NCBI RefSeq assembly: GCF_000420405.1
Contig: NZ_ATUW01000004.1
Location: 168,168 to 232,167 of the forward strand
Source of the DNA: Winkia neuii subsp. neuii DSM 8576
GTDB taxonomy: Bacteria > Actinomycetota > Actinomycetes > Actinomycetales > Actinomycetaceae
Direction of reading: 5' to 3'
DNA: 64,000 bases
Shown here piece by piece: positions 50,603 through 60,027 of this stretch (the first letter of the stretch is position 1; every line of letters begins with the position of its first letter). The notes under the pieces were generated by a model. It searched no databases. It was not told where the DNA came from and saw nothing but the letters and a program-made list of their open reading frames with translations. Both the position numbers and the translations under genes were made by a program.

Positions 50603-52468
50603 ATGAGTCAGTTCCAGTCCGACGAAGAGGCACCCGGCACTAAACCACTTACCGAAGTGGTCGAGTGGACCGGACCCACTTTAGTAAAAGTAGAACCGGA
50701 TCAGACCGTACCCTGGCTGCTGCGAGACCGTGCTGAGAGAGCTCCTCACCAGGTGCTAATCGACCGCAAATCGCAACTTGGCGGCTCTTGGATCCACTTG
50801 TCAGCAGCGGAATTCCTTGCCGAGGTCAACTCGGTGGCTGCGGGTCTGATTGGGATGGGGCTCCAGCCCGGCGACCGCATGGCTATTATGGCGCATACCA
50901 GTTATGAGTGGACTCTGCTGGATTTTGCTTCCCAGAGCGCCGGGCTCGTGTTGGTGCCGATTTACGAGACCGATTCGGCCGAGCAAATTGCCTGGATTTT
51001 AGAGGACGCAGATCCCGCTTTGGTAGTTACCGAAACTACCGTGCTCAAGCGACTGGTTTTATCCGTGAAAGACAAGGGAAAGTCTCTGAAGAAGATACTT
51101 TCTTTTGACGATTCGGCGATCATCCAGATTCTGGAAGTGGGACGCAAGGTGCTTCCTGAAGAGGTCGACCAGCGGGTTGCCGAGCTCACTTGCGACGATC
51201 TTTCATCTATTGTCTATACTTCTGGTACTTCGGGGCGTCCCAAAGGCGTCGAGCTGACCCACGGCAATTTTTCGTACTTGGCCTTAAACGGCATGAAGTG
51301 GATGTCCGAGATCGCGGCTCCCAAATCCTCCAGGCTGTTGCTCTTCTTGCCCTTGGCACACGTTTACGCACGTTTTCTGCAGATGTTCCAGGTTGCCGGC
51401 AATGGGGTGCTCGGGCACACTCCCAACACAGCTAACTTGCTTGGGGATTTGGCATCGTTCCGCCCTAGCTACATTCTGGCGGTTCCCCGAGTTCTCGAGA
51501 AGATTTACAATGCTGCGGAGGCCAAAGCTGATGCACATACAATTACTAGGCGCATGTTTGCCGGGGCGGTCAAGACCGCTATTGAATATTCGGAGGCTTT
51601 AGATACCGAAGAGGGCCCTTCCCGCGGCCTTAAGGCGCGACGGGAATTCTACGATAAGTTGGTCTTCCACAAGATCACTAAACTATTGGGGCCCAACGCC
51701 AAATACGTGATTTCGGGTGGAGCTCCCTTGGGCCGCCGCCTCGGCCATTTCTTCCGCGGCATTGGGGTAACCATCTTGGAAGGCTACGGCCTCACCGAGA
51801 CTAACGCTCCTCTTGCGGTAAATACTCCCCGGCTAACTAAGATCGGCACTGTCGGCCCGCCTATTGCCACCGTCAAGGTCCGTATCGCAGACGATGGCGA
51901 AGTGCTTGTTAAGGGCCCGTCTGTCTTTAGGGGCTACCACAACGCTCCTGAGCTGACGCGCCAGTCTTTCACCGAGGACGGGTATTTCCGCAGCGGTGAC
52001 ATTGGTTCTTTGGACATGGACGGTTACCTATCGATTACCGGCCGCGCCAAGGAAATTATTGTTACTGCCGGTGGCAAGAATGTGGTTCCTTCCACGTTGG
52101 AGGATTCGCTGCGCGGGCACCCGCTAATTAGCCAAATCATGGTGGTAGGCGACCAAAAGCCGTTTATCTCGGCACTGGTTACCTTAGATACCGAGATGCT
52201 GCCCAAGTGGCTCAAAAACAGGTCACTGCCGCCTATGGACGTTACCGACGCGGCCCGCCACCCCGAAGTGCTCGCCGCGCTCGACCGGGCCATTGCCCGA
52301 GCAAACAAACAGGTTTCGCGGGCAGAGTCGATTCGGAAAATAAAGGTACTGTTAACCGACTTTACTGTGGAAAACGGGCTGCTAACCCCGTCCTTGAAGG
52401 TAAAGCGAAACGAGGTCCTGAAACGCTACGCAGACGAGGTCGCCGAAATCTACGCCTCGAAGAAATAA
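50603..52468 (+). CDS. AMP-dependent synthetase/ligase, long-chain acyl-CoA synthetase-like
   Basis: A 621-residue adenylating enzyme of the ANL superfamily. The AMP loop is in LSSIVYTSGTSGRPKGVELT (about 206-225), GYGLTETNAPLAVN provides the A5 motif, and SGDIGSLDMDGYLSITGRAK and EIIVTAGGKNVVPSTLE hold the hinge and C-terminal domain. Length and order match bacterial FadD15-type acyl-CoA ligases; the chain length is not readable. The ATG at 50603 has AGGAAG upstream and lies just after valS; the frame from 50558 would overlap valS. A hairpin at 52478 follows. Confidence 0.9.
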   Translation: MSQFQSDEEAPGTKPLTEVVEWTGPTLVKVEPDQTVPWLLRDRAERAPHQVLIDRKSQLGGSWIHLSAAEFLAEVNSVAAGLIGMGLQPGDRMAIMAHTSYEWTLLDFASQSAGLVLVPIYETDSAEQIAWILEDADPALVVTETTVLKRLVLSVKDKGKSLKKILSFDDSAIIQILEVGRKVLPEEVDQRVAELTCDDLSSIVYTSGTSGRPKGVELTHGNFSYLALNGMKWMSEIAAPKSSRLLLFLPLAHVYARFLQMFQVAGNGVLGHTPNTANLLGDLASFRPSYILAVPRVLEKIYNAAEAKADAHTITRRMFAGAVKTAIEYSEALDTEEGPSRGLKARREFYDKLVFHKITKLLGPNAKYVISGGAPLGRRLGHFFRGIGVTILEGYGLTETNAPLAVNTPRLTKIGTVGPPIATVKVRIADDGEVLVKGPSVFRGYHNAPELTRQSFTEDGYFRSGDIGSLDMDGYLSITGRAKEIIVTAGGKNVVPSTLEDSLRGHPLISQIMVVGDQKPFISALVTLDTEMLPKWLKNRSLPPMDVTDAARHPEVLAALDRAIARANKQVSRAESIRKIKVLLTDFTVENGLLTPSLKVKRNEVLKRYADEVAEIYASKK

Positions 52469-52477
52469 ACAGAGTTC

Positions 52478-52507
52478 TTGGGGGGAGCCAGCACTGGCTC
52501 CCCCCAA
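52478..52507. terminator. Hairpin between acyl-CoA ligase and chorismate mutase genes
   Basis: TTGGGGGGAGCCAG (52478-52491) pairs perfectly with CTGGCTCCCCCCAA (52494-52507). It lies between convergent stops. No long U-run follows on either strand, so the termination type is less certain than for the other hairpins. Confidence 0.75.
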
Positions 52508-52512
52508 AAAAA

Positions 52513-52839
52513 CTATTTCTTAGCTACCTCGTCGCGAATACGCACGTGGTGGTGGATGACCTCGTCCACTATGAAACGCAAAAATTTCTTCTCAAACTCG
52601 GGATCTAAGCCGGACTCAGCAGCTAACTCCTGCAACCGAGCCACCTGCCGTTGTTCGCGGTCCGGGTCAGCCGGGGGCAGATCTAGCCTAGCCTTTAAAA
52701 CTCCCACTTTTTCGGTGCACCGGAAACGCTCTGCCAATATGTGCACCAGGGCAGCATCAATATTGTCGATTGTGGCTCTCAATTGCACCAGCTCTGGGGG
52801 AATATCCTCAGGCTCTTTCAGAGTCCTATCGGCACTCAC
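52513..52839 (-). CDS. Chorismate mutase (AroQ class)
   Basis: A 108-residue helical protein with the AroQ pattern: ELVQLRATIDNIDAALVHIL followed by AERFRCTEKVGVLKARLDLP, then a third helix EFEKKFLRFIVDEVIHHHVR. Arg and Lys in the first two helices match the chorismate-binding positions. It converts chorismate to prephenate for Phe/Tyr synthesis. A similar short CM gene is found near clpX in several actinobacteria. Its start shares one base with the clpX stop. Confidence 0.88.
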   Translation of the reverse strand: MSADRTLKEPEDIPPELVQLRATIDNIDAALVHILAERFRCTEKVGVLKARLDLPPADPDREQRQVARLQELAAESGLDPEFEKKFLRFIVDEVIHHHVRIRDEVAKK

Positions 52840-54101
52840 TACGCGCTCCGTTCTTCCCGCCTGACCGAAGGATCCTCCCTCACAAGTCTTGCGGTTTCTC
52901 CGTTGGTGATTACCTCGGGGGTAATAACCACTTCAGTTACTGTGGGATCTGACGGTACTTCAAACATGGTAGTTTTCAAAACTGATTCCATAATCGAAGA
53001 AAGACCGCGCGCACCAGTGCCCTGCGCCGACGCCAACTTAGCTATCTCCCTGAGTGCCTCGGTAGTGAACGTAAGTTTTACGTCATCTAGCGCAAACAGC
53101 GACACGTACTGTTTAACCAGCGCATTTTTTGGCTCCGTGAGTACCCGCATAAGGGCTGCCTCGTCGAGCGCGCTCACGGTTGTGAGCACGGGCAGGCGCC
53201 CCACAAACTCGGGAATCATACCGAACTTGTGCAAATCTTCGGTGGTCACTTGCGCGTACAGATCCCCGTGTTCAGCCTTGGACTTTAGATCCGAACCAAA
53301 TCCGGTCCGGCGTTTACCTAGACGCTCCTGCACTATATCCTCAATGCCCGCGAATGCTCCCGCAGCAATAAACAAGATTCCCGACGTGTCGATTTCCAAG
53401 AATTCCTGGTGCGGGTGTTTGCGTCCGCCCTGCGGAGGCACAGAAGCCACTGTGCCCTCTATAATCTTCAGCAGTGCCTGCTGCACGCCCTCACCCGAGA
53501 CATCGCGAGTAATGGAAGCATTTTCACCCTTGCGGCCGATCTTGTCGATTTCGTCTATGTAGATTATGCCGCGCTCGGCACGCTTGATATCGCCATCTGC
53601 GGCTTGAATCAGTTTCAACAAAATATTTTCGACGTCTTCGCCAACGTAGCCCGCCTCGGTCAAAGCCGTAGCGTCAACAATAACGAAAGGTACCCGCATC
53701 ATGCGGGCCAGCGATCTAGCTAGGTGGGTTTTCCCTGTTCCAGTTGGTCCGAGCATCAAAATGTTCGACTTGGTCATATCCAGATCGATGTCTTTTCCGC
53801 CGTCGCGTGCACGCACCCGCTTGTAGTGGTTGTATACGGCAACTGCAAGAGAACGCTTGGCACTGTCTTGGCCAATAACGTACTGGTTCAAAAAATCGTA
53901 GATTTCGCGCGGTTTAGGGATGCGGTTTAAATCCTGTGGTTCGCTGTGGCTAAGCTCTTCCTCGATAATTTCGACACACAGCTGAATACACTCGTTGCAA
54001 ATATAGACCCCCGGCCCCGCAATGAGCTTGCGAACCTGCTTCTGAGATTTGCCGCAAAACGAGCATTTCAGAAGATCAACGCTTTCAGCGGACGTGGCCA
54101 C
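52839..54101 (-). CDS. clpX: ATP-dependent Clp protease ATP-binding subunit ClpX
   Basis: A 420-residue AAA+ unfoldase. The N-terminal zinc domain has Cys13, Cys16, Cys35 and Cys38 (KCSFCGKSQ and [10 protein letters not shown]). Walker A is GPTGTGKT (118-125), Walker [14 protein letters not shown], and the IGF-type ClpP loop region [14 protein letters not shown] follows. It recognises and threads substrates into ClpP1P2, encoded just upstream on the same strand. The start is GTG with GGGAGGGG. Confidence 0.97.
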   Translation of the reverse strand: MATSAESVDLLKCSFCGKSQKQVRKLIAGPGVYICNECIQLCVEIIEEELSHSEPQDLNRIPKPREIYDFLNQYVIGQDSAKRSLAVAVYNHYKRVRARDGGKDIDLDMTKSNILMLGPTGTGKTHLARSLARMMRVPFVIVDATALTEAGYVGEDVENILLKLIQAADGDIKRAERGIIYIDEIDKIGRKGENASITRDVSGEGVQQALLKIIEGTVASVPPQGGRKHPHQEFLEIDTSGILFIAAGAFAGIEDIVQERLGKRRTGFGSDLKSKAEHGDLYAQVTTEDLHKFGMIPEFVGRLPVLTTVSALDEAALMRVLTEPKNALVKQYVSLFALDDVKLTFTTEALREIAKLASAQGTGARGLSSIMESVLKTTMFEVPSDPTVTEVVITPEVITNGETARLVREDPSVRREERSA

Positions 54102-54142
54102 CTTTTCCCCTCCCTATCGTCAAGATCTACACTACGCAGAAA

Positions 54143-54178
54143 GCGGGTGAAGTGCGAGATGCCACGCACTTCACCCGC
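54143..54178 (-). terminator. Terminator after clpP (second copy)
   Basis: GCGGGTGAAGTGCG (54143-54156) pairs perfectly with CGCACTTCACCCGC (54165-54178), loop 8 nt, then TTTCTGCG on the minus strand. It separates the clpP pair from clpX. Confidence 0.8.
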
Positions 54179-54194
54179 CAATCAGCGCAATGTT

Positions 54195-54845
54195 TTAATC
54201 CTGCAGGCGCTTCACTTTGCGCGAGGCCAAAACCTGGTCGATCAAACCATAATCCTTAGCCTGCTCGGCGGTGAGAATCTTGTCGCGTTGAGTATCAGCA
54301 TGAATCTGTTCGGCGGTGCGATTCGAGTGCCGCGCCAAAGTTTGATCCATCCATTCGCGCATACGATCTATCTCGTTAGCCTGCACCTCGATATCGGAAG
54401 CTTGTGCATACCCTCCCTGGCCGGCAAGAGCCGGTTGGTGGATCAAAACTCGAGCATTAGGCAGCGCCAGACGACGTCCAGGGCTGCCAGCAGCCAGCAG
54501 TACCGAAGCCGCCGAGGCAGCCTGACCGAGGCACACAGTCTGAATCTCGGGTTTGATGTACTGCATCGTGTCGTAGATAGCCGTCATAGCAGTAAAAGAT
54601 CCGCCGGGGCTGTTGATGTACATAGTGATCATCGAATCGGGATCTTGCGATTCGAGTACGAGCAACTGTGCCATCACATCGTCGGCAGAGGCATCGTCGA
54701 CCTGCACTCCAAGGAAAATGATGCGATCTTCAAACAGCTTCGTGTAAGGATCCGAGCGCTTAAAACCGTAGGCTGTGCGCTCCTCAAACTGCGGCATCAC
54801 ATAGCGGGCCTGCGGCAACGAAGCTGCAAATTCCATATTGTTCAT
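54195..54845 (-). CDS. clpP: ATP-dependent Clp protease proteolytic subunit (ClpP2-like)
   Basis: A 216-residue serine protease subunit. The catalytic Ser111 is in LGQAASAASVLLAAG and His136 in ARVLIHQPAL; Asp is in DTQRDKILTAEQAKDYGLID near 185. The N-terminus is longer than in the partner ClpP. Actinobacteria use two ClpP subunits forming a mixed 14-mer, and this is the downstream member, as ClpP2 is. The ATG has GGGGG upstream, 9 nt after the first clpP stop. Confidence 0.95.
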   Translation of the reverse strand: MNNMEFAASLPQARYVMPQFEERTAYGFKRSDPYTKLFEDRIIFLGVQVDDASADDVMAQLLVLESQDPDSMITMYINSPGGSFTAMTAIYDTMQYIKPEIQTVCLGQAASAASVLLAAGSPGRRLALPNARVLIHQPALAGQGGYAQASDIEVQANEIDRMREWMDQTLARHSNRTAEQIHADTQRDKILTAEQAKDYGLIDQVLASRKVKRLQD

Positions 54846-54854
54846 TTTTGCCCC

Positions 54855-55460
54855 CTACTTGGTAGTACCAGCGTTGATGGCAGAGGCGTGCTCCACCACG
54901 TGATCTACGAACCCATACTCAAGTGCCTCTTGGGCAGTAAACCACTTGTCACGATCAGAATCGAGCTCAATCTGCTCGAGCGACTTGCCAGTGCGGTCAG
55001 CGGTAATTTGAGCCAGAGTGCGCTTCATCTGCAAGATCAGATCGGCGTTGATGCGGATGTCCGCTGCTGTACCGCCGATTCCGCCCGAAGGCTGGTGCAT
55101 CATAACTCTAGCGTGAGGAGTAATGTAACGCTTTCCGGGCGCTCCCGCAGTTAGCAGCAACTGCCCCATGGAGGCCGCCAGCCCCACTGCCACAGTAGCC
55201 ACATCGGGCTGCACCAACTGCATGGTGTCGTAAATAGCCATACCACCTGTAACAGAACCACCCGGACTGTTGATGTACAAGAAAATATCCGCCTCGGGAT
55301 CCTCGGCAGCTAGAAGCAACATCTTGGCACAAATCTCGTTTGCATTCTCGTCTTCGACAGCAGAACCGAGCCAGATAATGCGTTCTTTTAGTAAACGCTC
55401 AAAAACAGCGCTCCCAGGCGCCCCCGGAGCCGGTTGATCGGCAGCTACTGGATTACTCAC
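54855..55460 (-). CDS. clpP: ATP-dependent Clp protease proteolytic subunit (ClpP1-like)
   Basis: A 201-residue protease subunit with catalytic Ser97 in [15 protein letters not shown] and His122 in [30 protein letters not shown] is conserved. The frame is open to 55574, but GTG at 55460 lies 6 nt after GGAGG and gives the normal ClpP length. First of the clpP1-clpP2 pair; pairs with ClpX for regulated proteolysis. Confidence 0.94.
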   Translation of the reverse strand: MSNPVAADQPAPGAPGSAVFERLLKERIIWLGSAVEDENANEICAKMLLLAAEDPEADIFLYINSPGGSVTGGMAIYDTMQLVQPDVATVAVGLAASMGQLLLTAGAPGKRYITPHARVMMHQPSGGIGGTAADIRINADLILQMKRTLAQITADRTGKSLEQIELDSDRDKWFTAQEALEYGFVDHVVEHASAINAGTTK

Positions 55461-55576
55461 GTGCATCCTCCATAGGTCTATTTCATCGCTAGGTAATACG
55501 GTACCTACATCAGAGCCCTTTTCATGAACCAGAGCCCCGCTTTTCGCTATTGGCACAGGCCAGGGTTCAGGCACAA

Positions 55577-55605
55577 AGAAGGTGGGGGTTAAACCCCCAC
55601 CTTCT
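55577..55605 (-). terminator. Terminator after tig
   Basis: AGAAGGTGGGGG (55577-55588) pairs with CCCCCACCTTCT (55594-55605), loop TTAAA. It lies 10 nt after the tig stop on the minus strand and separates tig from clpP1. Confidence 0.85.
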
Positions 55606-55614
55606 ATCGAAAGC

Positions 55615-56973
55615 CTACTTTTCCTCTTCGGTCTCTTCGTCTTCCGCAGCCTCTTCGGCAGCTGCGGCGGCAGCTGCCTCAGCAGTCGCCTTGGCCTCTT
55701 CCTCGGCCGGGTCCTTAGTGAACTCAGACAGGTCCACCTCGTTGCCGTCCTCGTCCTCGACCTTTACTTCGCGCAGCACCGCAACCAGTGCCTTGTTGCG
55801 AGCCATGTCGCCTGCCATCGCAGACATCTGCTGCTGAGCGTTGTCGCCGGACAGCAGCTGGGAGGGATCCACCCCGTAAGCCTGCGCAGTCTGGAAAACG
55901 AATTGAAGCAGCTCCTGCTGGGAAACCTGAACGTTCTTCTGAGCAACCAACTTGTCGAGTAGCAGCTGATCCTTCAAAGAAGCCTCAATAGCCTTCTTGG
56001 CCTCTTCCTTTTCCTCGTCAGTGGAAGAATCCTTCACACGAGCCTCGAGCTCAGCCTTCAAAATATCCTCGGGCAGCGGCACCTCAGTATTGTCGCGCAG
56101 GTGCTCCAGAACCTTGTCGCGGGCCTGCACGGCCTGCTCGCCAGCCTTGCCCTTCTCGACGTTCTTGCGCAAATCCGCACGCAGCTCGCCGATGGTGTCA
56201 AACTCGGAAGCCAGCTGGGCAAAATCGTCGTCCGCCTCGGGCAGCTCGCGCACCTTGACAGAACGCAGCTTCAGGTGAACCTTGCCAGCCTCGCCCTCGT
56301 GCTCGCCACCACGCATGGTGGTGTCGAAATCGGTTTCCTCGTCGGCAGACATGCCCTCTAGGGCATCGTCCATACCCTCCATCATGGAGCCAGAGCCAAC
56401 CTCGTACGAGACGCCAGAAACCGAATCGATTTCCTCACCGTCGACAGAAGCGTTCATATCGATAGAAACAAAGTCGCCCTTCTGCGCCGGCCGGTCAACA
56501 CCCTTCAGCGTACCGAAGCGGGCGCGTAGGCGATCGAGCTCTTCCTCGACATCGTCGTCGCTAACCGAGATCGAGTCAACCTTGATCGAAAGATCTTTAG
56601 TCGAAGCAATCTCAAACTCGGGCATGATCTCGACTTCAGCGGTAAATACCAGCTGTTGGTCTTCACCCTCGCCAGTAGGAATGTCGGTTACCTCGATGGC
56701 TGGTTGTGCCAGCGGCTGCACTTCAGCCTCGGAAAGAGCCTGGCCGTAGAAATCCGACAACTTCGAGTTGATAGCCTGCTCCACCACGTAGGCGCGACCA
56801 ATGCGCCGGTCGATGATCTGTGGAGGCACATGCCCCTTGCGGAAGCCAGGAACATTGACCTGCTGGCCAATCTCCTTATATGCCTTATCCATTGCGGGCT
56901 TTAGCTCTTCAGCTGGAACCTCGACGGTCAGCTTGACCTTGGTCTTCGCAAGGTTTTCAACAGTGGTCTTCAC
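55615..56973 (-). CDS. tig: Trigger factor
   Basis: A 452-residue ribosome-bound chaperone and prolyl isomerase. The ribosome-binding loop is [20 protein letters not shown] (about 40-59). The FKBP domain contains [20 protein letters not shown] and [19 protein letters not shown]. The chaperone arms follow, and the tail is about 35 residues of Ala and Glu ([20 protein letters not shown]). The start is moved to GTG 56973: TTGGAG lies 9 nt upstream and the protein then begins [20 protein letters not shown], the usual trigger-factor start; the longer frame at 56988 begins inside that ribosome site. The tig-clpP-clpP-clpX order is classic. Confidence 0.95.
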   Translation of the reverse strand: MKTTVENLAKTKVKLTVEVPAEELKPAMDKAYKEIGQQVNVPGFRKGHVPPQIIDRRIGRAYVVEQAINSKLSDFYGQALSEAEVQPLAQPAIEVTDIPTGEGEDQQLVFTAEVEIMPEFEIASTKDLSIKVDSISVSDDDVEEELDRLRARFGTLKGVDRPAQKGDFVSIDMNASVDGEEIDSVSGVSYEVGSGSMMEGMDDALEGMSADEETDFDTTMRGGEHEGEAGKVHLKLRSVKVRELPEADDDFAQLASEFDTIGELRADLRKNVEKGKAGEQAVQARDKVLEHLRDNTEVPLPEDILKAELEARVKDSSTDEEKEEAKKAIEASLKDQLLLDKLVAQKNVQVSQQELLQFVFQTAQAYGVDPSQLLSGDNAQQQMSAMAGDMARNKALVAVLREVKVEDEDGNEVDLSEFTKDPAEEEAKATAEAAAAAAAEEAAEDEETEEEK

Positions 56974-57155
56974 AGTTTCGAACTCCAAATGTGTTTACGT
57001 TATTCCGGCTAAACTGCCAATCCCTCTGATACTAAAGCAAAACCACCCCTATGCGAAAACGAGAACTAGCAGTGTGATCTGTTACGCCTTTTTCTAGCCC
57101 CTTAATTAATAGCAGTATGCCGGCCTGGTCCGCGTCCTTTTATCGAGACAGACGG

Positions 57156-57184
57156 TTGCACGAGCAATTTTGCGTCGCTAACAT
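57156..57184 (+). promoter_or_regulatory. Promoter of the sulfur amino acid locus, leaderless
   Basis: A -35 box TTGCAC (57156-57161), a 17-nt spacer and a -10 box TAACAT (57179-57184). The ATG of the leader peptide at 57192 is 8 nt beyond the -10 box, so the transcript should start at or next to the ATG. The bases before the ATG have no Shine-Dalgarno sequence, which fits leaderless translation. Confidence 0.75.
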
Positions 57185-57191
57185 TGTCCGC

Positions 57192-57284
57192 ATGGCTAAG
57201 AACACCTTCGCACAGCAGTTTGCCGGCTCGGCTATGAACTCCTGCATGTGCATGTGTATGTGTCAGTGCCGAATGTGCCGCTAG
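57192..57284 (+). CDS. Cys/Met-rich leader peptide, probable attenuator
   Basis: A 30-codon frame beginning MAKNTFAQQFAGSAMNS and ending CMCMCMCQCRMCR then TAG. Six Cys and five Met lie in the last 16 residues, four of the Met in a run alternating with Cys. No ribosome site is present; the promoter just upstream makes the mRNA leaderless. About 100 nt after its stop the PLP-enzyme gene for Cys/Met metabolism begins, followed by an amino acid ABC transporter. In mycobacteria, leaderless short frames rich in Cys attenuate sulfur operons when Cys-tRNA is short (established). The presence of alternating Met suggests sensing of Met as well. The peptide itself probably has no other function. Confidence 0.8.
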   Translation: MAKNTFAQQFAGSAMNSCMCMCMCQCRMCR

Positions 57285-57387
57285 TTGATTTTTCCTAGCT
57301 CTTACAGGCGATAAGCCTAACTTTTCTCCCCCAGCCGCCGGACTAGTGTATCCGCGCGCTTCCCCCTACCAAGACTGGACTACAACC
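57285..57387 (+). promoter_or_regulatory. Leader between the Cys/Met peptide and the PLP enzyme gene
   Basis: This ~100-nt spacer would hold the structure that responds to ribosome stalling. A small stem, AGGC (57306-57309) with GCCT (57315-57318), then AACTTTTCT, may be a weak terminator; C-rich segments (CTCCCCCAG, TTCCCCC) could mask purine-rich parts of the mRNA. The gene start lacks a clear Shine-Dalgarno sequence, consistent with coupled or regulated translation. The mechanism is inferred. Confidence 0.45.
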
Positions 57388-58557
57388 ATGCCTATACCCG
57401 ATACTCCCCTGTCCTTCGCTACCCGCGTCGTCAACGACTACTCCGCAAGCCGCCCCTCCGAAGAATACGGGGCAGTCATTCCCCCGATTTACCTGGCCTC
57501 TACCTTTGCTCAGCCTACCGACGGCACCAGCCCCGTCTACGGTTACCAGCGCAGCGGAAACCCTACCCGCGGAGCAGTAGAATCCGCCCTCGCCTACGTA
57601 GAAGGCGCCCGGCACTGCCTAGCTTTTGCCACTGGAATGGCTGCGAGCGCAACTATTTTCTCTTCGTTACACACCAATCAGCGAGTGCTGCTAACCTCTT
57701 CCGTCTACGGCGGCACCTTCCTATTTGCCCAACAATTTTTCGCAGCCCGCGGGATTAGCGCTGATTTTGTGGAAGACTTCAACTCTCTGCAAACGATTCC
57801 GGAAGACACTGGCCTGATCTTCCTAGAGACGCCAACAAACCCCACGTTGCGTGTCACCGACATCGCTCACGTTGTCCAGCTGGCCAAACAAGCGGGCGCC
57901 AAAGTGGTTGTCGACAATACGTTTTCCACTTCCTACATTCAAGACCCCCTAAAAGAGGGCGTTGACGCGGTCGTCTACTCGGGAACTAAGTATCTGGCAG
58001 GGCATTCAGATGCGCTCGCCGGATTCATTTTGACCAACGACCACACTTGGTACGAATCCCTCAAAATAGCTTCAAAAGCCCTGGGAAATCCCCTCTCACC
58101 GTTCGATTCATATTCAGTAATTCGAGGATTAAAAACACTGGCAATACGCCTCGATAGAGCCCAGCAAAACGCTCTCGAACTGCGCAAATTTTTAGCAAAC
58201 CACCCCGCGGTAGAACGGGTCTTAGCACCCGGATGGTTCTCGGAACAAGAAAAGGAAATTCACCGGCGGCAATCCCGCGGCGACGGTGCCCTCTTTTCGT
58301 TCGAGCTCAAAAAGGGGATCAACTTTTTCGACTTCGCTGCTCACCTGAAACTTATTCGTTTTGCCGTTTCATTGGGATCGGTAGAAACCCTTATCTGCCA
58401 TCCCGCCACTATGATCCATGAAAACCTGACTCCCGCCGAACGGGCCAAGGCAGGGATCTCGGATCAGCTGTTGCGACTCGCCGTAGGAATCGAGGACGTA
58501 GCAGATTTGCGCGCCGATTTAGCCGGAGCGCTGTCTTTTGTAACCCCAGAAAAATAA
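57388..58557 (+). CDS. Cystathionine gamma-synthase/lyase family PLP enzyme
   Basis: A 389-residue fold-type I PLP enzyme of the Cys/Met metabolism family. GAVIPPIYLASTFAQ, YGYQRSGNPTRGAVESALAY and AFATGMAASATIFSSL lead the chain; the PLP lysine is in VVYSGTKYLAGHSDALAGFI; SLGSVETLICHPATMIH and GIEDVADLRADL close it. Members include cystathionine gamma-synthase (metB), gamma-lyase, O-acetylhomoserine sulfhydrylase and methionine gamma-lyase, which cannot be safely separated here. ATG 57388 is chosen; GTG 57346 is in frame and possible. The leader peptide and transporter context point to cysteine/methionine supply. Confidence 0.88.
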   Translation: MPIPDTPLSFATRVVNDYSASRPSEEYGAVIPPIYLASTFAQPTDGTSPVYGYQRSGNPTRGAVESALAYVEGARHCLAFATGMAASATIFSSLHTNQRVLLTSSVYGGTFLFAQQFFAARGISADFVEDFNSLQTIPEDTGLIFLETPTNPTLRVTDIAHVVQLAKQAGAKVVVDNTFSTSYIQDPLKEGVDAVVYSGTKYLAGHSDALAGFILTNDHTWYESLKIASKALGNPLSPFDSYSVIRGLKTLAIRLDRAQQNALELRKFLANHPAVERVLAPGWFSEQEKEIHRRQSRGDGALFSFELKKGINFFDFAAHLKLIRFAVSLGSVETLICHPATMIHENLTPAERAKAGISDQLLRLAVGIEDVADLRADLAGALSFVTPEK

Positions 58558-58567
58558 ATGAGGAAAA

Positions 58568-59350
58568 ATGAAAAAAATACTACGATTTTTTGCCGCTGGA
58601 GCAGTAGCTGCCATAGCGCTGAGCGGGTGCTCTTCCAACGCCTCGGATCCAGTCAAAAAGATTGAATCAGAAGGAAAAATAAGGGTGGGCATCGAAGGTA
58701 CTTTCGTGCCATATGGCTACCACGATAATTCCGGCAAACTAGTTGGCTTCGAGGTTGAAATCGCCGAGCTCATAGCCAAAGATCTAAAGGTAAAGCCCGA
58801 TTTTGTAGAAACAAAATGGGATTCCCTGATCGCCGGCTTAGACACCAACAAGTACGACATTGTTATCAACAACATCAACCCTACTGAAGAGCGCAAGCAA
58901 AAGTACGATTTCACCACTCCGTACGCCATTTCGCGCCCACAGATCCTGGTGAAGAAGGGCTCTGGAATCACAAAGCTCGCCGATCTGAAATCGAAGAAGT
59001 GCGCACAGACTCCGTCCTCCGACTACGGCCAGACCGCTAAAAAGGCAGGCGCTGAAATTGTTCCTTCGCAGGGCTTTTCCGAATCCACGCAGTTACTTGT
59101 AAATGGCCAGGCTGACTGCACAGTAAACGACGTGGTGACCATTGCCGACTATCTGAAGAAGAACAAAGACAAGCCCCTAGAGGCTGTATCCGTCCCCGAG
59201 GCCGAACCGGTAAAAATCTCGATCATGCTCGCTAAGAAGCAGGACTCGCTAAAGAAGAAGCTTAACGAGTCCATCACCAAGGGCCTGCAAAACGGCTCCT
59301 ACGCCAAGATATTCGACAAATACATCGGCGAAGATATTTCGCCCAAGTAA
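58568..59350 (+). CDS. Polar amino acid ABC transporter, substrate-binding lipoprotein
   Basis: A 260-residue lipoprotein; the signal peptide with IALSGCSS puts the lipidated Cys at 21. The solute-binding domain starts KIRVGIEGTFVPYGYHDNSG and has LVGFEVEIAELIAKDLKVKP, DIVINNINPTEERKQKYDF and an AQTPSSDYGQTAKKAGAEIV segment, the pattern of cystine/glutamine-type binding proteins (FliY/TcyA like). It starts 10 nt after the PLP enzyme. Given the Cys/Met leader, cystine or methionine is the likely ligand (inference). Confidence 0.9.
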   Translation: MKKILRFFAAGAVAAIALSGCSSNASDPVKKIESEGKIRVGIEGTFVPYGYHDNSGKLVGFEVEIAELIAKDLKVKPDFVETKWDSLIAGLDTNKYDIVINNINPTEERKQKYDFTTPYAISRPQILVKKGSGITKLADLKSKKCAQTPSSDYGQTAKKAGAEIVPSQGFSESTQLLVNGQADCTVNDVVTIADYLKKNKDKPLEAVSVPEAEPVKISIMLAKKQDSLKKKLNESITKGLQNGSYAKIFDKYIGEDISPK

Positions 59351-59358
59351 GGTTCACC

Positions 59359-60027
59359 ATGCATACAATCTCGCTTTGGATTGAGTCATTCCCTCAGCTG
59401 CTGGCAGCAACTGTAAAAGTGACTATTCCTCTTTCACTTATTTGTTTCGCGATTGCCTTAGTGCTGGGGATAGCTACCGCTCAGCTACGACTGTCAAGGT
59501 TTGCGGTGGGGCGAACCATAGCGCGATTTTATGTATGGATTTTCAGGGGCACCCCCGTGCTCGTCCAGTTATTCATCGCATTTTTCGGCCTCCCCAAGAT
59601 AGGAATTTCTCTTACTGCATGGGCGGCGGCAATAATAACTTTTTCGTTGAATTCTGGCGCCTATATTGCCGAGGGCGTGCGCGGGGCCCAACTTTCTCTT
59701 CCCAAAGGCCAGTGGGAGGCTGCTTCTACGCTGCGGCTGAGCCACTGGCAAACGCTGCGCTACGTTATTGGACCCCAAATTTGGCGCATTGCGCTGCCGC
59801 CTCTGGGCAACGAGTTCGTGAATTTAGTCAAATCCACTTCCCTAGCATCTGTAATTACTCTGTCAGACGTGCTCCAAATCGGCCAGCAGATAACGGCCCG
59901 CACCTACGAGCCACTAATCCTTTACACCGAAGTGGCACTTATCTACCTGCTCATTTGTACGGCTCTTAGCTGGGGACAGGCATATTTAGAAAAGAGAACC
60001 TCGAGGTATGTGATAACCAATGATTAA
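59359..60027 (+). CDS. Polar amino acid ABC transporter permease
   Basis: A 222-residue permease of the HisMQ type with about five helices. The family loop lies in NSGAYIAEGVRGAQLSLPKG followed by QWEAASTLRLSHWQTLRYVI and IALPPLGNEFVNLVKSTSLA (EAA motif). VFRGTPVLVQLFIAFFGLPK-like wording is seen near residues 62-81 (FRGTPVLVQLF). It forms a homodimeric channel with the ATPase, which overlaps by 8 nt. Confidence 0.92.
   Translation: MHTISLWIESFPQLLAATVKVTIPLSLICFAIALVLGIATAQLRLSRFAVGRTIARFYVWIFRGTPVLVQLFIAFFGLPKIGISLTAWAAAIITFSLNSGAYIAEGVRGAQLSLPKGQWEAASTLRLSHWQTLRYVIGPQIWRIALPPLGNEFVNLVKSTSLASVITLSDVLQIGQQITARTYEPLILYTEVALIYLLICTALSWGQAYLEKRTSRYVITND

Noticed and set aside
52741..53562. 273-residue forward frame
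   Set aside because: Antisense to chorismate mutase and clpX; Ser/Thr-rich without domain features.
53946..55154. 402-residue forward frame
   Set aside because: It lies antisense to clpX, clpP and clpP, which have catalytic residues, ribosome sites and normal order; composition is that of a shadow frame.
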